5,306 nucleotides of DNA from Deltaproteobacteria bacterium (GCA_030698575.1 JAUYMQ010000243.1:1-5306); one strand, 5' to 3'. Positions 1 through 5,192 are shown, counted from the stretch's first letter. Program-made: numbers and translations. The notes: generated by a model from the letters alone, not told the origin.

Positions 1-280
1 GCAGCGTGGTGGTCGCCTGTCCGTTGCGACTCACCGACCGCAGCTCCACGAGGCCGGGCGTCGCGGCGATGGCAGCTTCGAGCGGTTCCGCGACGAACCG
101 CGACACCTCGGGCGCTGCGGCGCCGGGGTAGTTGGTGCGGATCGTGAGGATGGGGAGGGTGACGTCGGGGAGCAGGGAGACGGGGAGGCGGCCGAGGCTC
201 ACCGCGCCGAGGAGGACCAAGGCGAGCGTGGCGGCCACGGTGGTGACCGGGCGGCGGAGGGCGTGAGCGGGGAGGGACAT
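1..280 (-). CDS. RND-family efflux permease, N-terminal fragment (runs off left edge)
   Basis: The product is the inner-membrane, proton-driven pump subunit of a tripartite efflux system; such proteins are about 1,000 residues and only 93 codons lie in the window. The ATG is at 278-280. The N-terminus shows the RND signature: a short cytoplasmic stretch ending in RRPVTT, a first transmembrane helix at about residues 13-30, then GRLPVSLLPDVTLPILTI, the family's L-P-x-x-x-x-P-x-[VIL] start of the periplasmic porter domain. NYPGAAAPEVSRFVAEPLEAAI (shown as NYPGA and PEVSRFVAEPLE) follows, and then the conserved S-x-S-x-x-G-like element VSRNGQATT. No strong Shine-Dalgarno sequence precedes the ATG. 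A permease normally follows its membrane-fusion protein directly. Here the fusion-protein remnant on the same strand is more than 3 kb upstream, with a foreign-looking cassette between them. The substrate cannot be told from this fragment. Confidence 0.93.
   Translation of the reverse strand, partial: MSLPAHALRRPVTTVAATLALVLLGAVSLGRLPVSLLPDVTLPILTIRTNYPGAAAPEVSRFVAEPLEAAIAATPGLVELRSVSRNGQATTTL
135..250. repeat. Long direct repeat, left copy (RND permease 5' end)
   Basis: These 116 bases match 5193-5306 in the same orientation with seven substitutions and one 2-base gap, about 92% identity. Both copies encode the first transmembrane helix and the start of the porter domain of an RND permease on the minus strand. 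Six of the seven substitutions fall at synonymous positions and one changes Ile to Val. The copies therefore diverged as working protein-coding genes before the right one was broken. Confidence 0.9.
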
Positions 281-597
281 GCGTACTGCCCGCTAGGGTA
301 CACCCGGCCGATGAAAAGGGGAACCTGGAGGCCTACAGCCCATCGGGCAGCGGCACCGCCACCAGAACCGCCACCGCGGGAACGGTGAGATACAGGTTAC
401 CACGCGAGCGATCCAGCGCGAACCTAGCGCCGCGCACGTGGGGCAGGATGACCCGCGCGCGGATCTCACCACCGCGCCCAACACGACGAGTACCGACGAA
501 TCGCTCCCATTACAAACGCCGAGCGGCGGGGCTGGTTCCTCGCCCCCGCCGCTCCGCGTGGCTGACGTCAAGAGTGAGCGCGCTGTGCACTACCGCC
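281..597. other. Intergenic stretch between RND permease and cysteine-rich peptide gene
   Basis: I see no convincing gene here. The one clear structure is the hairpin at 521-554. On the minus strand a stop-free frame of about 58 codons (333-509) has no start codon and no family I recognise. It could be the 3' remnant of a lost gene such as the missing end of the membrane-fusion protein, but nothing in it shows that. No convincing promoter for the permease is visible. Confidence 0.5.
521..554 (-). terminator. Candidate rho-independent terminator of the propeller/thioredoxin/peptide operon
   Basis: Two perfectly complementary 11-base arms, GAGCGGCGGGG and CCCCGCCGCTC (521-531 and 544-554), enclose a 12-base loop. 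The hairpin starts 44 bases after the peptide stop codon. On the minus strand it is followed by GGCGTTTGTAATG, so the T run is short, which is common in very GC-rich genomes. It would end the operon and insulate the downstream RND permease gene. Confidence 0.65.
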
Positions 598-801
598 CTA
601 TGGGAATGTGCAAAGGTAGCAGCAACCGGAGCCGCCTTGGCACTCGAATCCACACCAATCGTAGTGCGGTTCGCAGGCTACCTTCGCGGCCTGCGCCACG
701 CTTGGAGTGAAAGCAACGAGCGAGAATCCCAGAATGGCGCCGGCGCCGCCGACCAGCAGGCAGGTCACCAGCGAACGGACTTGCGTTTTGATGGCATTCA
801 T
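598..801 (-). CDS. Small secreted cysteine-rich peptide (six Cys in mature part)
   Basis: This 67-aa product matches no named family I recognise. It has a classic Sec-type leader: a basic start (MNAIKTQVR), a hydrophobic stretch at residues 11-31, and an AQA signal-peptidase site at 36-38. The predicted mature part is only 29 residues, AKVACEPHYDW then CGFECQGGSGCCYLCTFP. It holds cysteines 43, 50, 54, 60, 61 and 64 in the pattern C-x6-C-x3-C-x5-CC-x2-C, enough for three disulfides. I chose the ATG at 801 over the in-frame GTG at 810 because GGGAGGTGA lies 5 bases before it. The gene is last in an operon behind the thioredoxin-fold gene (95-base gap containing hairpins) and the propeller gene. 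A disulfide-stabilised bacteriocin-like, signalling or surface-displayed peptide are all possible. The reading frame is well supported; the function is unknown. Confidence 0.8.
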   Translation of the reverse strand: MNAIKTQVRSLVTCLLVGGAGAILGFSLVAFTPSVAQAAKVACEPHYDWCGFECQGGSGCCYLCTFP

Positions 802-806
802 AGCAC

Positions 807-815
807 TCACCTCCC
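807..815 (-). promoter_or_regulatory. Strong Shine-Dalgarno deciding the peptide start
   Basis: GGGAGGTGA sits 5 bases before the ATG at 801. It overlaps the alternative GTG at 808-810, so it rules that start out. The two upstream genes have much weaker sites, which suggests the peptide is made in excess over them. Confidence 0.75.
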
Positions 816-821
816 TTCAAG

Positions 822-862
822 GCACGGACACCCCGTGCTGGATAGCACGTCACATGCACGGC
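822..862 (-). promoter_or_regulatory. Mutually exclusive hairpins in the leader of the peptide gene
   Basis: Read on the minus strand, the segments are GCCGTGC (862-856), CGTGCT (849-844), AGCACGG (839-833, sharing bases with the next stem) and CCGTGC (827-822). The single AGCACGG element can pair with CGTGCT across a 4-base loop, with CCGTGC across a 5-base loop, or with the distal GCCGTGC. Only one pairing can exist at a time, and the last stem ends 6 bases before the Shine-Dalgarno sequence. This could be an mRNA-stability or processing element, or a simple switch of translation. The complementarity is plain; the regulatory role is inferred. Confidence 0.4.
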
Positions 863-896
863 ATACAGCGCGCTCTCTCACCGCCGCGACGCGTCG

Positions 897-1484
897 TTAG
901 TGGGCACTTTGGATGGTTTGCCGACAGCCACCCAAGACGTCGGACAAAACCAGTAGCTGCTGCGGGGATGGATTACTGGCTTCCACAGCGCCCGTCACGA
1001 GCACTACCCTAGACGCCGAGTCCACCAGTACCACCAGCGGGGTGGTGGCGCCCGCCAGGCCAACGTCCTCCAGCGCACTGATCGCGTGAACCGATCCAGG
1101 GAATCGATACCGCCCTGCGAAGCTGCTAACGGTGGCTGTATCCTTCCCGACGCCGAACACGGCAAGAGCGAGCGCACCAGGTCCGCCGCACTCCTCCGCC
1201 AGGCGCCGCCAGTACCCGAGTTGCTGGGCGGCACAGGCGGTGCAATCCACGCCCGAGAGAATCCACGCGGCGGCGCCGCGGCGCGGCGAGGTGCCGCCAA
1301 GGAGCGACCCCTTCCCACAGCACAGCTTCCCGCCGTCAGGAGTCGAGAGGATGCGACCCACGAGCCACCTTGCGCCGGACGGGCTAGTAGATCCGCCCCC
1401 ACGGTTGTGGCCCACGTACGCACCGGCGGCCCCCCCGGTCACCAAGATTATTCCCAACGCGACAGCATAGCTGCGTGCGTTCAT
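897..1484 (-). CDS. Membrane-anchored thioredoxin-fold protein (TlpA/ResA-like)
   Basis: This 195-aa protein is predicted to be anchored in the inner membrane with its catalytic domain in the periplasm. Residues 5-24 form an uncleaved-looking hydrophobic segment. The thioredoxin fold begins near residue 72 with beta strand AAAWILSGVD, then the CTAC motif (C81, C84) opening helix QQLGYWRRLAEEC. After the strand ALALAVFGVGKD comes the cis-proline loop TTP (P149) and strand LVVLVD, as expected for TlpA/ResA-type thiol-disulfide proteins. Additional cysteines are 55-56 (CC), 99 and 187. The start is the ATG at 1484, which overlaps the propeller stop as ATGA and has GGGGGTGGG upstream, so the two proteins are translationally coupled; an in-frame GTG at 1496 is a weaker choice. 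Next to a six-cysteine peptide, a role in making, breaking or reshuffling its disulfides is a reasonable inference, but the redox direction cannot be read from sequence. Confidence 0.82.
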   Translation of the reverse strand: MNARSYAVALGIILVTGGAAGAYVGHNRGGGSTSPSGARWLVGRILSTPDGGKLCCGKGSLLGGTSPRRGAAAWILSGVDCTACAAQQLGYWRRLAEECGGPGALALAVFGVGKDTATVSSFAGRYRFPGSVHAISALEDVGLAGATTPLVVLVDSASRVVLVTGAVEASNPSPQQLLVLSDVLGGCRQTIQSAH

Positions 1485-2584
1485 TGGCGAGCCCACCCCC
1501 GACAGACGATGACTGTATTAGCCGGCTCGTCCGCGGAGTTCAGAAAGACCACAGTGTCACCGCGAGAACGGACCGGCCGAAACGGGATTTCCTCGACGGA
1601 CACCAATCGCTTGCTCTCCCGGGAATAGAGGCCTAGGTAATAGTGGCGAGTGTCATCCACGAAGGTCTCCCAGCCCAGCAGCGCCGCTGACGAGTCGGGC
1701 ACCCCGACGAAGAACAAGTGGCTAAAGGATCTCGCCCACTGGTAGAAACTCCCCTGACCTGCGAATCGCGCGGGCGGCAAGACGGGTCGGCGATACGCCG
1801 CCGCTTGACCCTCCCAGGAGTCCACGAGTCTCCCATCGGGAGCATAGAACTGCACGCCGAGCGCGTACGGGACCACGACGGCGATGAATGAGCCTGTTGG
1901 ATCCGCCGCCAGGCTGACGTCGCGAACAAAGCGGATGCGAAACGTGGCTCTGCGGTCCTCGGGCGCGAAGCCCAGCGGCTGCTCGCCGGACTCAATGTTC
2001 ACCATCCGCGCCATGTGCGGGAACGCCGGCGCAACAGAGGACGCGGTGTGATCCAAGACGCCGAGGAGCACGGAAGCGTCGTCGAGTCTGCTCAAACGAG
2101 TTCCGCCGGAGAATCGTGGGCCATGGGGATCGCGAATCACCGTGCCGCTGGCCCCAAAAAGCACGATTCCCTTGTACCGATCGAGAACGAGCAACTGCCC
2201 CTCGCTCACCCACACGGCATCGATTGGATCTCGAAACTCACCCGGACCGCTGCCGGGTGCGCCGAATACACGCGTCGGCCGACCGAGGGTGTCGAACTGA
2301 AAAACCCGCTTTTCGATCGGATCGGCGATCGCGACGCCCCACCGGACGTCAAAGTCGATCGAGCGAATCGTTCCCACGACTGGAGAGTCCGACGGCAACC
2401 GGATCACGAGCGGCACGCGGCACTGCGCCCAGAAGCGGTCCAGGCCTCCAAGTGCCTCCTCTACCGGCGGCGGTACATACGCCGCGCCATCAGCACGTGC
2501 TTCACACGAGGCGCACGCTGCGGTCACCGCGAGCGCGAACAGACTGGCCGGCATGCGACGCCACGGGCAAGAGTTGGACGGCAC
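1481..2584 (-). CDS. Six-bladed beta-propeller protein, exported or lipid-anchored
   Basis: This 367-aa protein has an export signal: basic RRM at 9-11, hydrophobic residues 13-23 and cysteines 24 and 27 in an imperfect lipobox context (TAAC), so lipid anchoring is possible but not certain. The body reads as repeated four-stranded blades with NHL/6-bladed-propeller hallmarks. Examples are IADPIEKRVFQFDTLGRPTRVFG (quoted in part: RVFQFDTLGRPTRVFG, residues 93-108), the typical inter-blade turn GSGPGEFRDPIDAVWV (111-126), then LLVLDRYKGIVLF and VQFYAPDGRLVDSW (244-257). The length fits BF3164-like and related six-bladed propellers, which bind ligands rather than catalyse. The start is probably the GTG at 2584, which keeps the basic n-region; an ATG at 2554 would lose it. 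No good Shine-Dalgarno sequence precedes either. It is first in the operon and coupled to the thioredoxin-fold gene. A peptide- or partner-binding role is inferred from context. Confidence 0.82.
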   Translation of the reverse strand: MPSNSCPWRRMPASLFALAVTAACASCEARADGAAYVPPPVEEALGGLDRFWAQCRVPLVIRLPSDSPVVGTIRSIDFDVRWGVAIADPIEKRVFQFDTLGRPTRVFGAPGSGPGEFRDPIDAVWVSEGQLLVLDRYKGIVLFGASGTVIRDPHGPRFSGGTRLSRLDDASVLLGVLDHTASSVAPAFPHMARMVNIESGEQPLGFAPEDRRATFRIRFVRDVSLAADPTGSFIAVVVPYALGVQFYAPDGRLVDSWEGQAAAYRRPVLPPARFAGQGSFYQWARSFSHLFFVGVPDSSAALLGWETFVDDTRHYYLGLYSRESKRLVSVEEIPFRPVRSRGDTVVFLNSADEPANTVIVCRGWARQ

Positions 2585-3037
2585 AAGCCAATATGTAGAG
2601 CGCCCCGGTGCAAGTGGATAGAGTACGAACAGGGATTCCGTGGTACGAAACCGAGGCAGGGGGACCCTACTTCACGTCACGCCGTGTTCTGCCTACCTAC
2701 CGTCGCGAGGGTACTCAATGTGCGCGAGTTCCCGTTGCGCGATAGGCTCGCGTCCTCCCTCCGTGCGCCGCTTGAGCAGTTTCCCGCCGGGTCCCGGGCC
2801 TGAGTGGCGCTTGATCCGGTGGCGGGTCTACGGCACGGGGGGCAGCGCTCGCCTATGATAGATGAGCTCGGAGTTCGTTGGCGGTCCGCGCTCCAGGCGG
2901 GGTCTCCCTTCGACGCCATCGGCACCGAAGCCGTGGAATTCGACTCGACGGCAGTTTCGGCAAGTTCCCTCAGCCGACCAGGAGTCACACGCGGCACGGT
3001 CGCTGTTACGTCACCTGTTAACCCCACGGGAGGTCCT
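2585..3037. other. Divergent intergenic region between the propeller operon and the plus-strand peptides
   Basis: These 453 bases hold no gene I can support. Open frames on both strands have no ribosome-binding site or recognisable protein character. The region must contain the promoters of both the leftward operon and the rightward peptide genes. TATGAT at 2854-2859 is a fair -10 element for the plus strand, but no matching -35 lies 16-18 bases upstream and it would leave a leader of roughly 170 bases. A small inverted repeat CGCGAG/CTCGCG lies near 2723-2756. No clear promoter is seen for the minus-strand operon. Confidence 0.45.
3028..3033 (+). promoter_or_regulatory. Shine-Dalgarno for the plus-strand peptide gene
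   Basis: GGGAGG stands 4 bases before the ATG at 3038. It fixes the start of the peptide gene and rules out the far-upstream in-frame ATG at 2804, which has no such site and would place the signal peptide in the middle of a protein. Confidence 0.7.
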
Positions 3038-3622
3038 ATGCATACGGTTCTTGACAAGGCTTCAAGTCTTGGGTTACTCGCCAGCGCTTTGCTGTCTGTC
3101 GCCGTGGTGGTGGTGACCCCGACCGTCGGCCTCGCTGCCACGTGCTCTATCACGTGCGAGAGGTGCACATTGGACCTGAACACGAGCATCACGACCTGCA
3201 CGAACTGTACGATCACTGCAGGTCCTGAGGGGCGGGACAACCGAAAGGAGGAGTTGTATGCGCAGCATCCGTTTGGCGCTGCCCGGTTTGCAGCACTAGT
3301 GCGGCAGCCGCGATCGCCTTCTCACCGTCACCTGCGCGGGCCGCGCGGCAGTGCTGGTGACAGTGTGACGAGTGGACGTGCAATTTATAAGCCGGCACTT
3401 GCACGTGCAAGAACTGCACTATTTTCCTGCCCCGCGGGGCCGGGGCAGACACGAGCTGCGAGTTTGCTTCCCGCACCGCCAGATCGAAGGGACGCGGGTC
3501 GAATCGCACGAGTACCGCGCCGCTGTCCACCCGATCGCCGGGCCGTACGATCACCGCATCGACCGTTCCCTGCGCCTCGCCCTTCAAACTCACTTGGCGC
3601 TCCGCCCGTACCTGGCCGGTAG
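3038..3622 (+). CDS. Secreted cysteine-rich peptide with read-through 3' extension
   Basis: The meaningful part is the first 60 residues (to about 3217). It has a leader with a hydrophobic core at residues 11-29 and a GLAA cleavage region at 31-34. The short mature part, TCSITCERC followed by TTCTNCTIT, has cysteines 36, 40, 43, 54 and 57 (C-x3-C-x2-C-x10-C-x2-C). No family name is known to me, but the C-terminal CxxCT motif is shared with the minus-strand peptide (598-801) and with the broken gene just downstream. The frame does not stop there. It continues through the next peptide's ribosome-binding site and coding region and then antisense to the membrane-fusion fragment, ending only at 3622, and that Arg/Pro/Ala-rich extension looks like non-coding translation. 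Either a stop was lost by a small indel shortly after 3217 or the true 3' end is hidden by a sequencing error. The start and leader are well supported; the 3' end is not. Confidence 0.62.
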   Translation: MHTVLDKASSLGLLASALLSVAVVVVTPTVGLAATCSITCERCTLDLNTSITTCTNCTITAGPEGRDNRKEELYAQHPFGAARFAALVRQPRSPSHRHLRGPRGSAGDSVTSGRAIYKPALARARTALFSCPAGPGQTRAASLLPAPPDRRDAGRIARVPRRCPPDRRAVRSPHRPFPAPRPSNSLGAPPVPGR

Positions 3623-4535
3623 TGCGAATAGTCAGCACCAGATCGCCCCGCCGCACCACGGCACCCACGACGGGGAGAGCGATGGCGCTGTCCGTCCCGG
3701 CGGTAGCCGCGACCGCCACCGACCCAGCACCCTGCCCCGCAGCTTTGTCACGGCATGCCGCCCCGGCGAGCGGGACCAGCAGAATCGCGAGCGACGCACC
3801 GAGCGCCTTCAGCCGCCGCAGCGCGCGCGCCGACCCGCGCTGTGCCCGCTCCATCTGGCGGCGCAGATTCGACGGATCGCCAATCCCGGCGAGCCGCCGG
3901 GCCAGCGGAACGCGCAGCCGGTGGACTCTGACGAGCTGCTCGAAGACCACCCAGCGCACGTACGTGATGAAATGCTCGACGCGGCCGAACCCGAGCGCCT
4001 CGAGCGTCCGCTTGACCGTCGCGAGCGAGATTGCGGCGGCGGCGGCGAGCTGAGCGGGATGCCGGACCTCCCACGACCCTTCGCACACAGCTCGCACCAG
4101 CGGCTCCACCTCTTCGAGGCCAGGCTCCCGCGCCAACACCAGCGCCGCGATTTCCGCTGAGCTCGGTCCCGCGACGCGCTGCAGCAGTGATGCCGTCAGC
4201 GACTGCAAGCCCGCCGCGCGCTCCTTTTCGCCGCAGTAAACGAAGTGCACGTTGGGCCAGCGCGCGGCGTCGAGCCAGTGGGCCGACACTGTGCAGTCCC
4301 CGTACACGAGCCAGACTTCGAGACGAGCGAGGACGGGAAGCAGCTGACGGGGGTCGCGGGAGTGAGGCCCGTCGTCGAGGTCGACCACCAACAGATCTGC
4401 AGAGCCCAGCGTGCGGACAGGGGGCGGTCTGGCGTGGTGCCGCACCCGCGTGTGCCGACCCAAGCGCTCCTCCAGCACGGCAACCAGCGCGGAGCGATCG
4501 GGCGCGACGACGTGGAGCGACGGCTCAAGGCCCAC
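3213..4535 (-). CDS. AraC-type HTH regulator reading into a truncated RND membrane-fusion protein
   Basis: From a GTG at 4535 the frame gives 440 residues. Residues 6-97 resemble a degenerate receiver domain (SLHVVAPDRSALVAVL; LLVVDLDD at 48-55). Residues 158-237 form an AraC-type helix-turn-helix: PAQLAAAAAISLATVKRTLE is the first helix pair, and VPLARRLAGIGDPSNLRRQM, with the family's D-P-S-x-[LF]-x-R-x-[FM], is the second. Without any stop, RRLKALGASLAILLVPLAGAAC (244-261 is the hydrophobic part) then resembles a lipoprotein or membrane signal and leads into membrane-fusion-protein sequence to residue 361. The last 79 residues (to 3213) are antisense to the peptide genes and are surely not native. 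The regulator probably controls the efflux genes. Either it ends near 3809 in an intact relative and the fusion protein had its own start, or this is a real membrane-tethered fusion. A TTG at 4613 is an alternative start; neither start has a clear Shine-Dalgarno sequence. Confidence 0.68.
   Translation of the reverse strand: MGLEPSLHVVAPDRSALVAVLEERLGRHTRVRHHARPPPVRTLGSADLLVVDLDDGPHSRDPRQLLPVLARLEVWLVYGDCTVSAHWLDAARWPNVHFVYCGEKERAAGLQSLTASLLQRVAGPSSAEIAALVLAREPGLEEVEPLVRAVCEGSWEVRHPAQLAAAAAISLATVKRTLEALGFGRVEHFITYVRWVVFEQLVRVHRLRVPLARRLAGIGDPSNLRRQMERAQRGSARALRRLKALGASLAILLVPLAGAACRDKAAGQGAGSVAVAATAGTDSAIALPVVGAVVRRGDLVLTIRTTGQVRAERQVSLKGEAQGTVDAVIVRPGDRVDSGAVLVRFDPRPFDLAVREANSQLVSAPAPRGRKIVQFLHVQVPAYKLHVHSSHCHQHCRAARAGDGEKAIAAAALVLQTGQRQTDAAHTTPPFGCPAPQDLQ
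3244..3252 (+). promoter_or_regulatory. Shine-Dalgarno for the second plus-strand peptide gene
   Basis: AAAGGAGGA lies 5 bases before the ATG at 3258, the same spacing as at the minus-strand peptide gene. A near-consensus site in front of a decayed reading frame shows that a real gene once started here, and that the upstream peptide should end before this point. Confidence 0.65.
3258..3425 (+). pseudogene. Broken tandem copy of the cysteine-rich peptide gene
   Basis: From the ATG the frame reads MRSIRLALPG and stops at a TAG (3297-3299). Removing one T from the TTT at 3287-3289 restores a normal leader: basic MRSIR, a hydrophobic stretch with AAAAIAF, and an ARA cleavage site. The mature part then reads ARQCW, stop (TGA 3358), QCDEWTCNL, stop (TAA 3388), AGTCTCKNCTIF. 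Aligned without gaps to the upstream peptide, four cysteines coincide (C36, C40, C54, C57) and the ends TCKNCTIF and TCTNCTIT match. The DEW-T-C segment also recalls YDWC in the minus-strand peptide. Three separate lesions argue for a decayed gene rather than one sequencing error. The homology ends at about 3425, where the rearrangement junction begins, so the 3' end may also be missing. Confidence 0.65.
3427..3448. repeat. Inverted repeat at the peptide/membrane-fusion-protein junction
   Basis: Seven-base arms CTGCCCC and GGGGCAG enclose an 8-base GC-only loop. The element fills almost exactly the gap between the end of recognisable peptide coding (plus strand, 3425) and the end of recognisable membrane-fusion protein (minus strand, 3453). 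There is no T run on either side, so terminator function is doubtful. It may be a recombination scar or a structure that favoured breakage. Confidence 0.55.
3453..3818 (-). pseudogene. RND membrane-fusion protein (periplasmic adaptor), N-terminal fragment
   Basis: This adaptor normally links an inner-membrane RND pump to its outer-membrane channel and is about 350-400 residues; about 120 remain. After a signal-like stretch ending at LAGAAC comes a low-complexity linker. It is followed by the family's first beta-barrel/lipoyl portion, DLVLTIRTTGQVRAERQVSL, then the half-lipoyl motif VIVRPGDRVDSGAVLVRFD and the start of the alpha-hairpin at PFDLAVREANSQL. Homology stops there (3453), and the frame continues into DNA that on the other strand belongs to the peptide gene. 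The hairpin, second lipoyl half, barrel and membrane-proximal domains are missing, so it cannot work as an adaptor. No ATG, GTG or TTG with a ribosome-binding site is evident for an independent start. The RND permease start at 280 is its natural downstream partner. Confidence 0.72.
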
Positions 4536-4660
4536 AGCGATACCCGCGTGGCGGGAGAGGGCAACCTGGAGCCTGAAGAGTATGAGTGCCCGCGAGACGG
4601 GGCAAGATTCCAACGGAGGGGCCAGGGAGCACAAAAGGTTTGGGTGAAGTGTGAACGCCC

Positions 4661-5190
4661 TCACATCCGCTTGTACCTGGGACCGCTCCCACCCTCGCGC
4701 GGCGTCCAGCGGGGTCCGAGCACGTCGGTCGCCTTGCAATCCACGCAGTTCGGCGCATTGACCCGCAGGCCGCCTTCCACCGCTTCATAAACCCCCGCCG
4801 GGCACATGTGCGCGTAGAATCGCGCGACATCGGCCGAAACACCCTGGCCCACGACGAGATGGCTGGGAATCGTGTCCCGCGTCGCGTTCCCGGACTTGAA
4901 GGCCGCATCCACCTTGCTGAACGTTAGCCTACCATCCGGGGTGAATGGCGGTCCCGGGCAAGACGGGCGCGGGGCCTCGGCGTCGGCAGCATCCGATACT
5001 TCCCATTGGGAAACCGGCCGCCGGTGAGCGTCATCAGCGCCGCCTGCAGCCCGCCGAGGTAGAATCCGTCGCGGAACGCAAGCCGCATGTTGCGTGTCCG
5101 GTAGAGATCCGCAGCGATGTAGGATTCGTTCACCATGCGGTCATACTCGCCAAGCGCCGTCCCCGCCCCTTCCCCACCCTTCAGCGCCCG
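4661..5190 (-). pseudogene. Electron transfer flavoprotein-ubiquinone oxidoreductase, C-terminal remnant with frameshift
   Basis: ETF-QO passes electrons from ETF to the quinone pool using FAD and a 4Fe-4S cluster. The intact protein is about 550 residues; about 175 from the C-terminus remain. Upstream of 4984 the frame reads EYDRMVNESYIAADLYRTRN and DGFYLGGLQAALMTLTGG. One base is missing near 4984, after which the next frame continues DAEAPRP and TPDGRLTFSKVDAAFKSGNA, then MCPAGVYEAVEG, NAPNCVDCKATD and the terminal PREGGSGP, all characteristic of this family's ferredoxin-like end. The cluster cysteines CP, NC and DC are present. The fourth position of the mitochondrial pattern (C-x2-C-x2-C) is Thr, as I recall also being the case in some bacterial subfamilies. 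The 5' part is replaced at about 5190 by RND sequence in another frame, so no complete product is possible. Confidence 0.83.
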
Positions 5191-5192
5191 GC

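Noticed and set aside
333-509. Minus-strand stop-free stretch of 58 codons just before the RND permease
   Set aside because: It has no start codon or recognisable family. It might be a remnant 3' end but cannot be supported as a gene.
1086-1628. Plus-strand open frame of 180 codons
   Set aside because: It is antisense to the thioredoxin-fold gene, has no start signals, and has a composition typical of GC-rich shadow frames.
2015-2803. Long plus-strand open frame of 262 codons
   Set aside because: It lies antisense to the propeller gene, is rich in Arg/Ala/His with no domain pattern or ribosome-binding site, and is the usual by-product of high GC. The minus strand has a clear signal peptide and blade motifs.
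2854-2859. TATGAT as a confident promoter
   Set aside because: No acceptable -35 hexamer lies at proper spacing and it is about 180 bases from the peptide start, so it is only mentioned in the intergenic entry.
3358-3360. In-frame TGA in a cysteine-rich peptide as a selenocysteine codon
   Set aside because: The same frame also carries a TAA and needs a frameshift repair, no selenocysteine insertion hairpin is evident, and the aligned residue in the intact paralog is not Cys.
3398-3411. Perfect 14-base palindrome CTTGCACGTGCAAG and repeated CACGTGC strings
   Set aside because: They arise from repeated ACG-TGC (Thr-Cys) codons in the peptide coding sequences, so no operator needs to be assumed.
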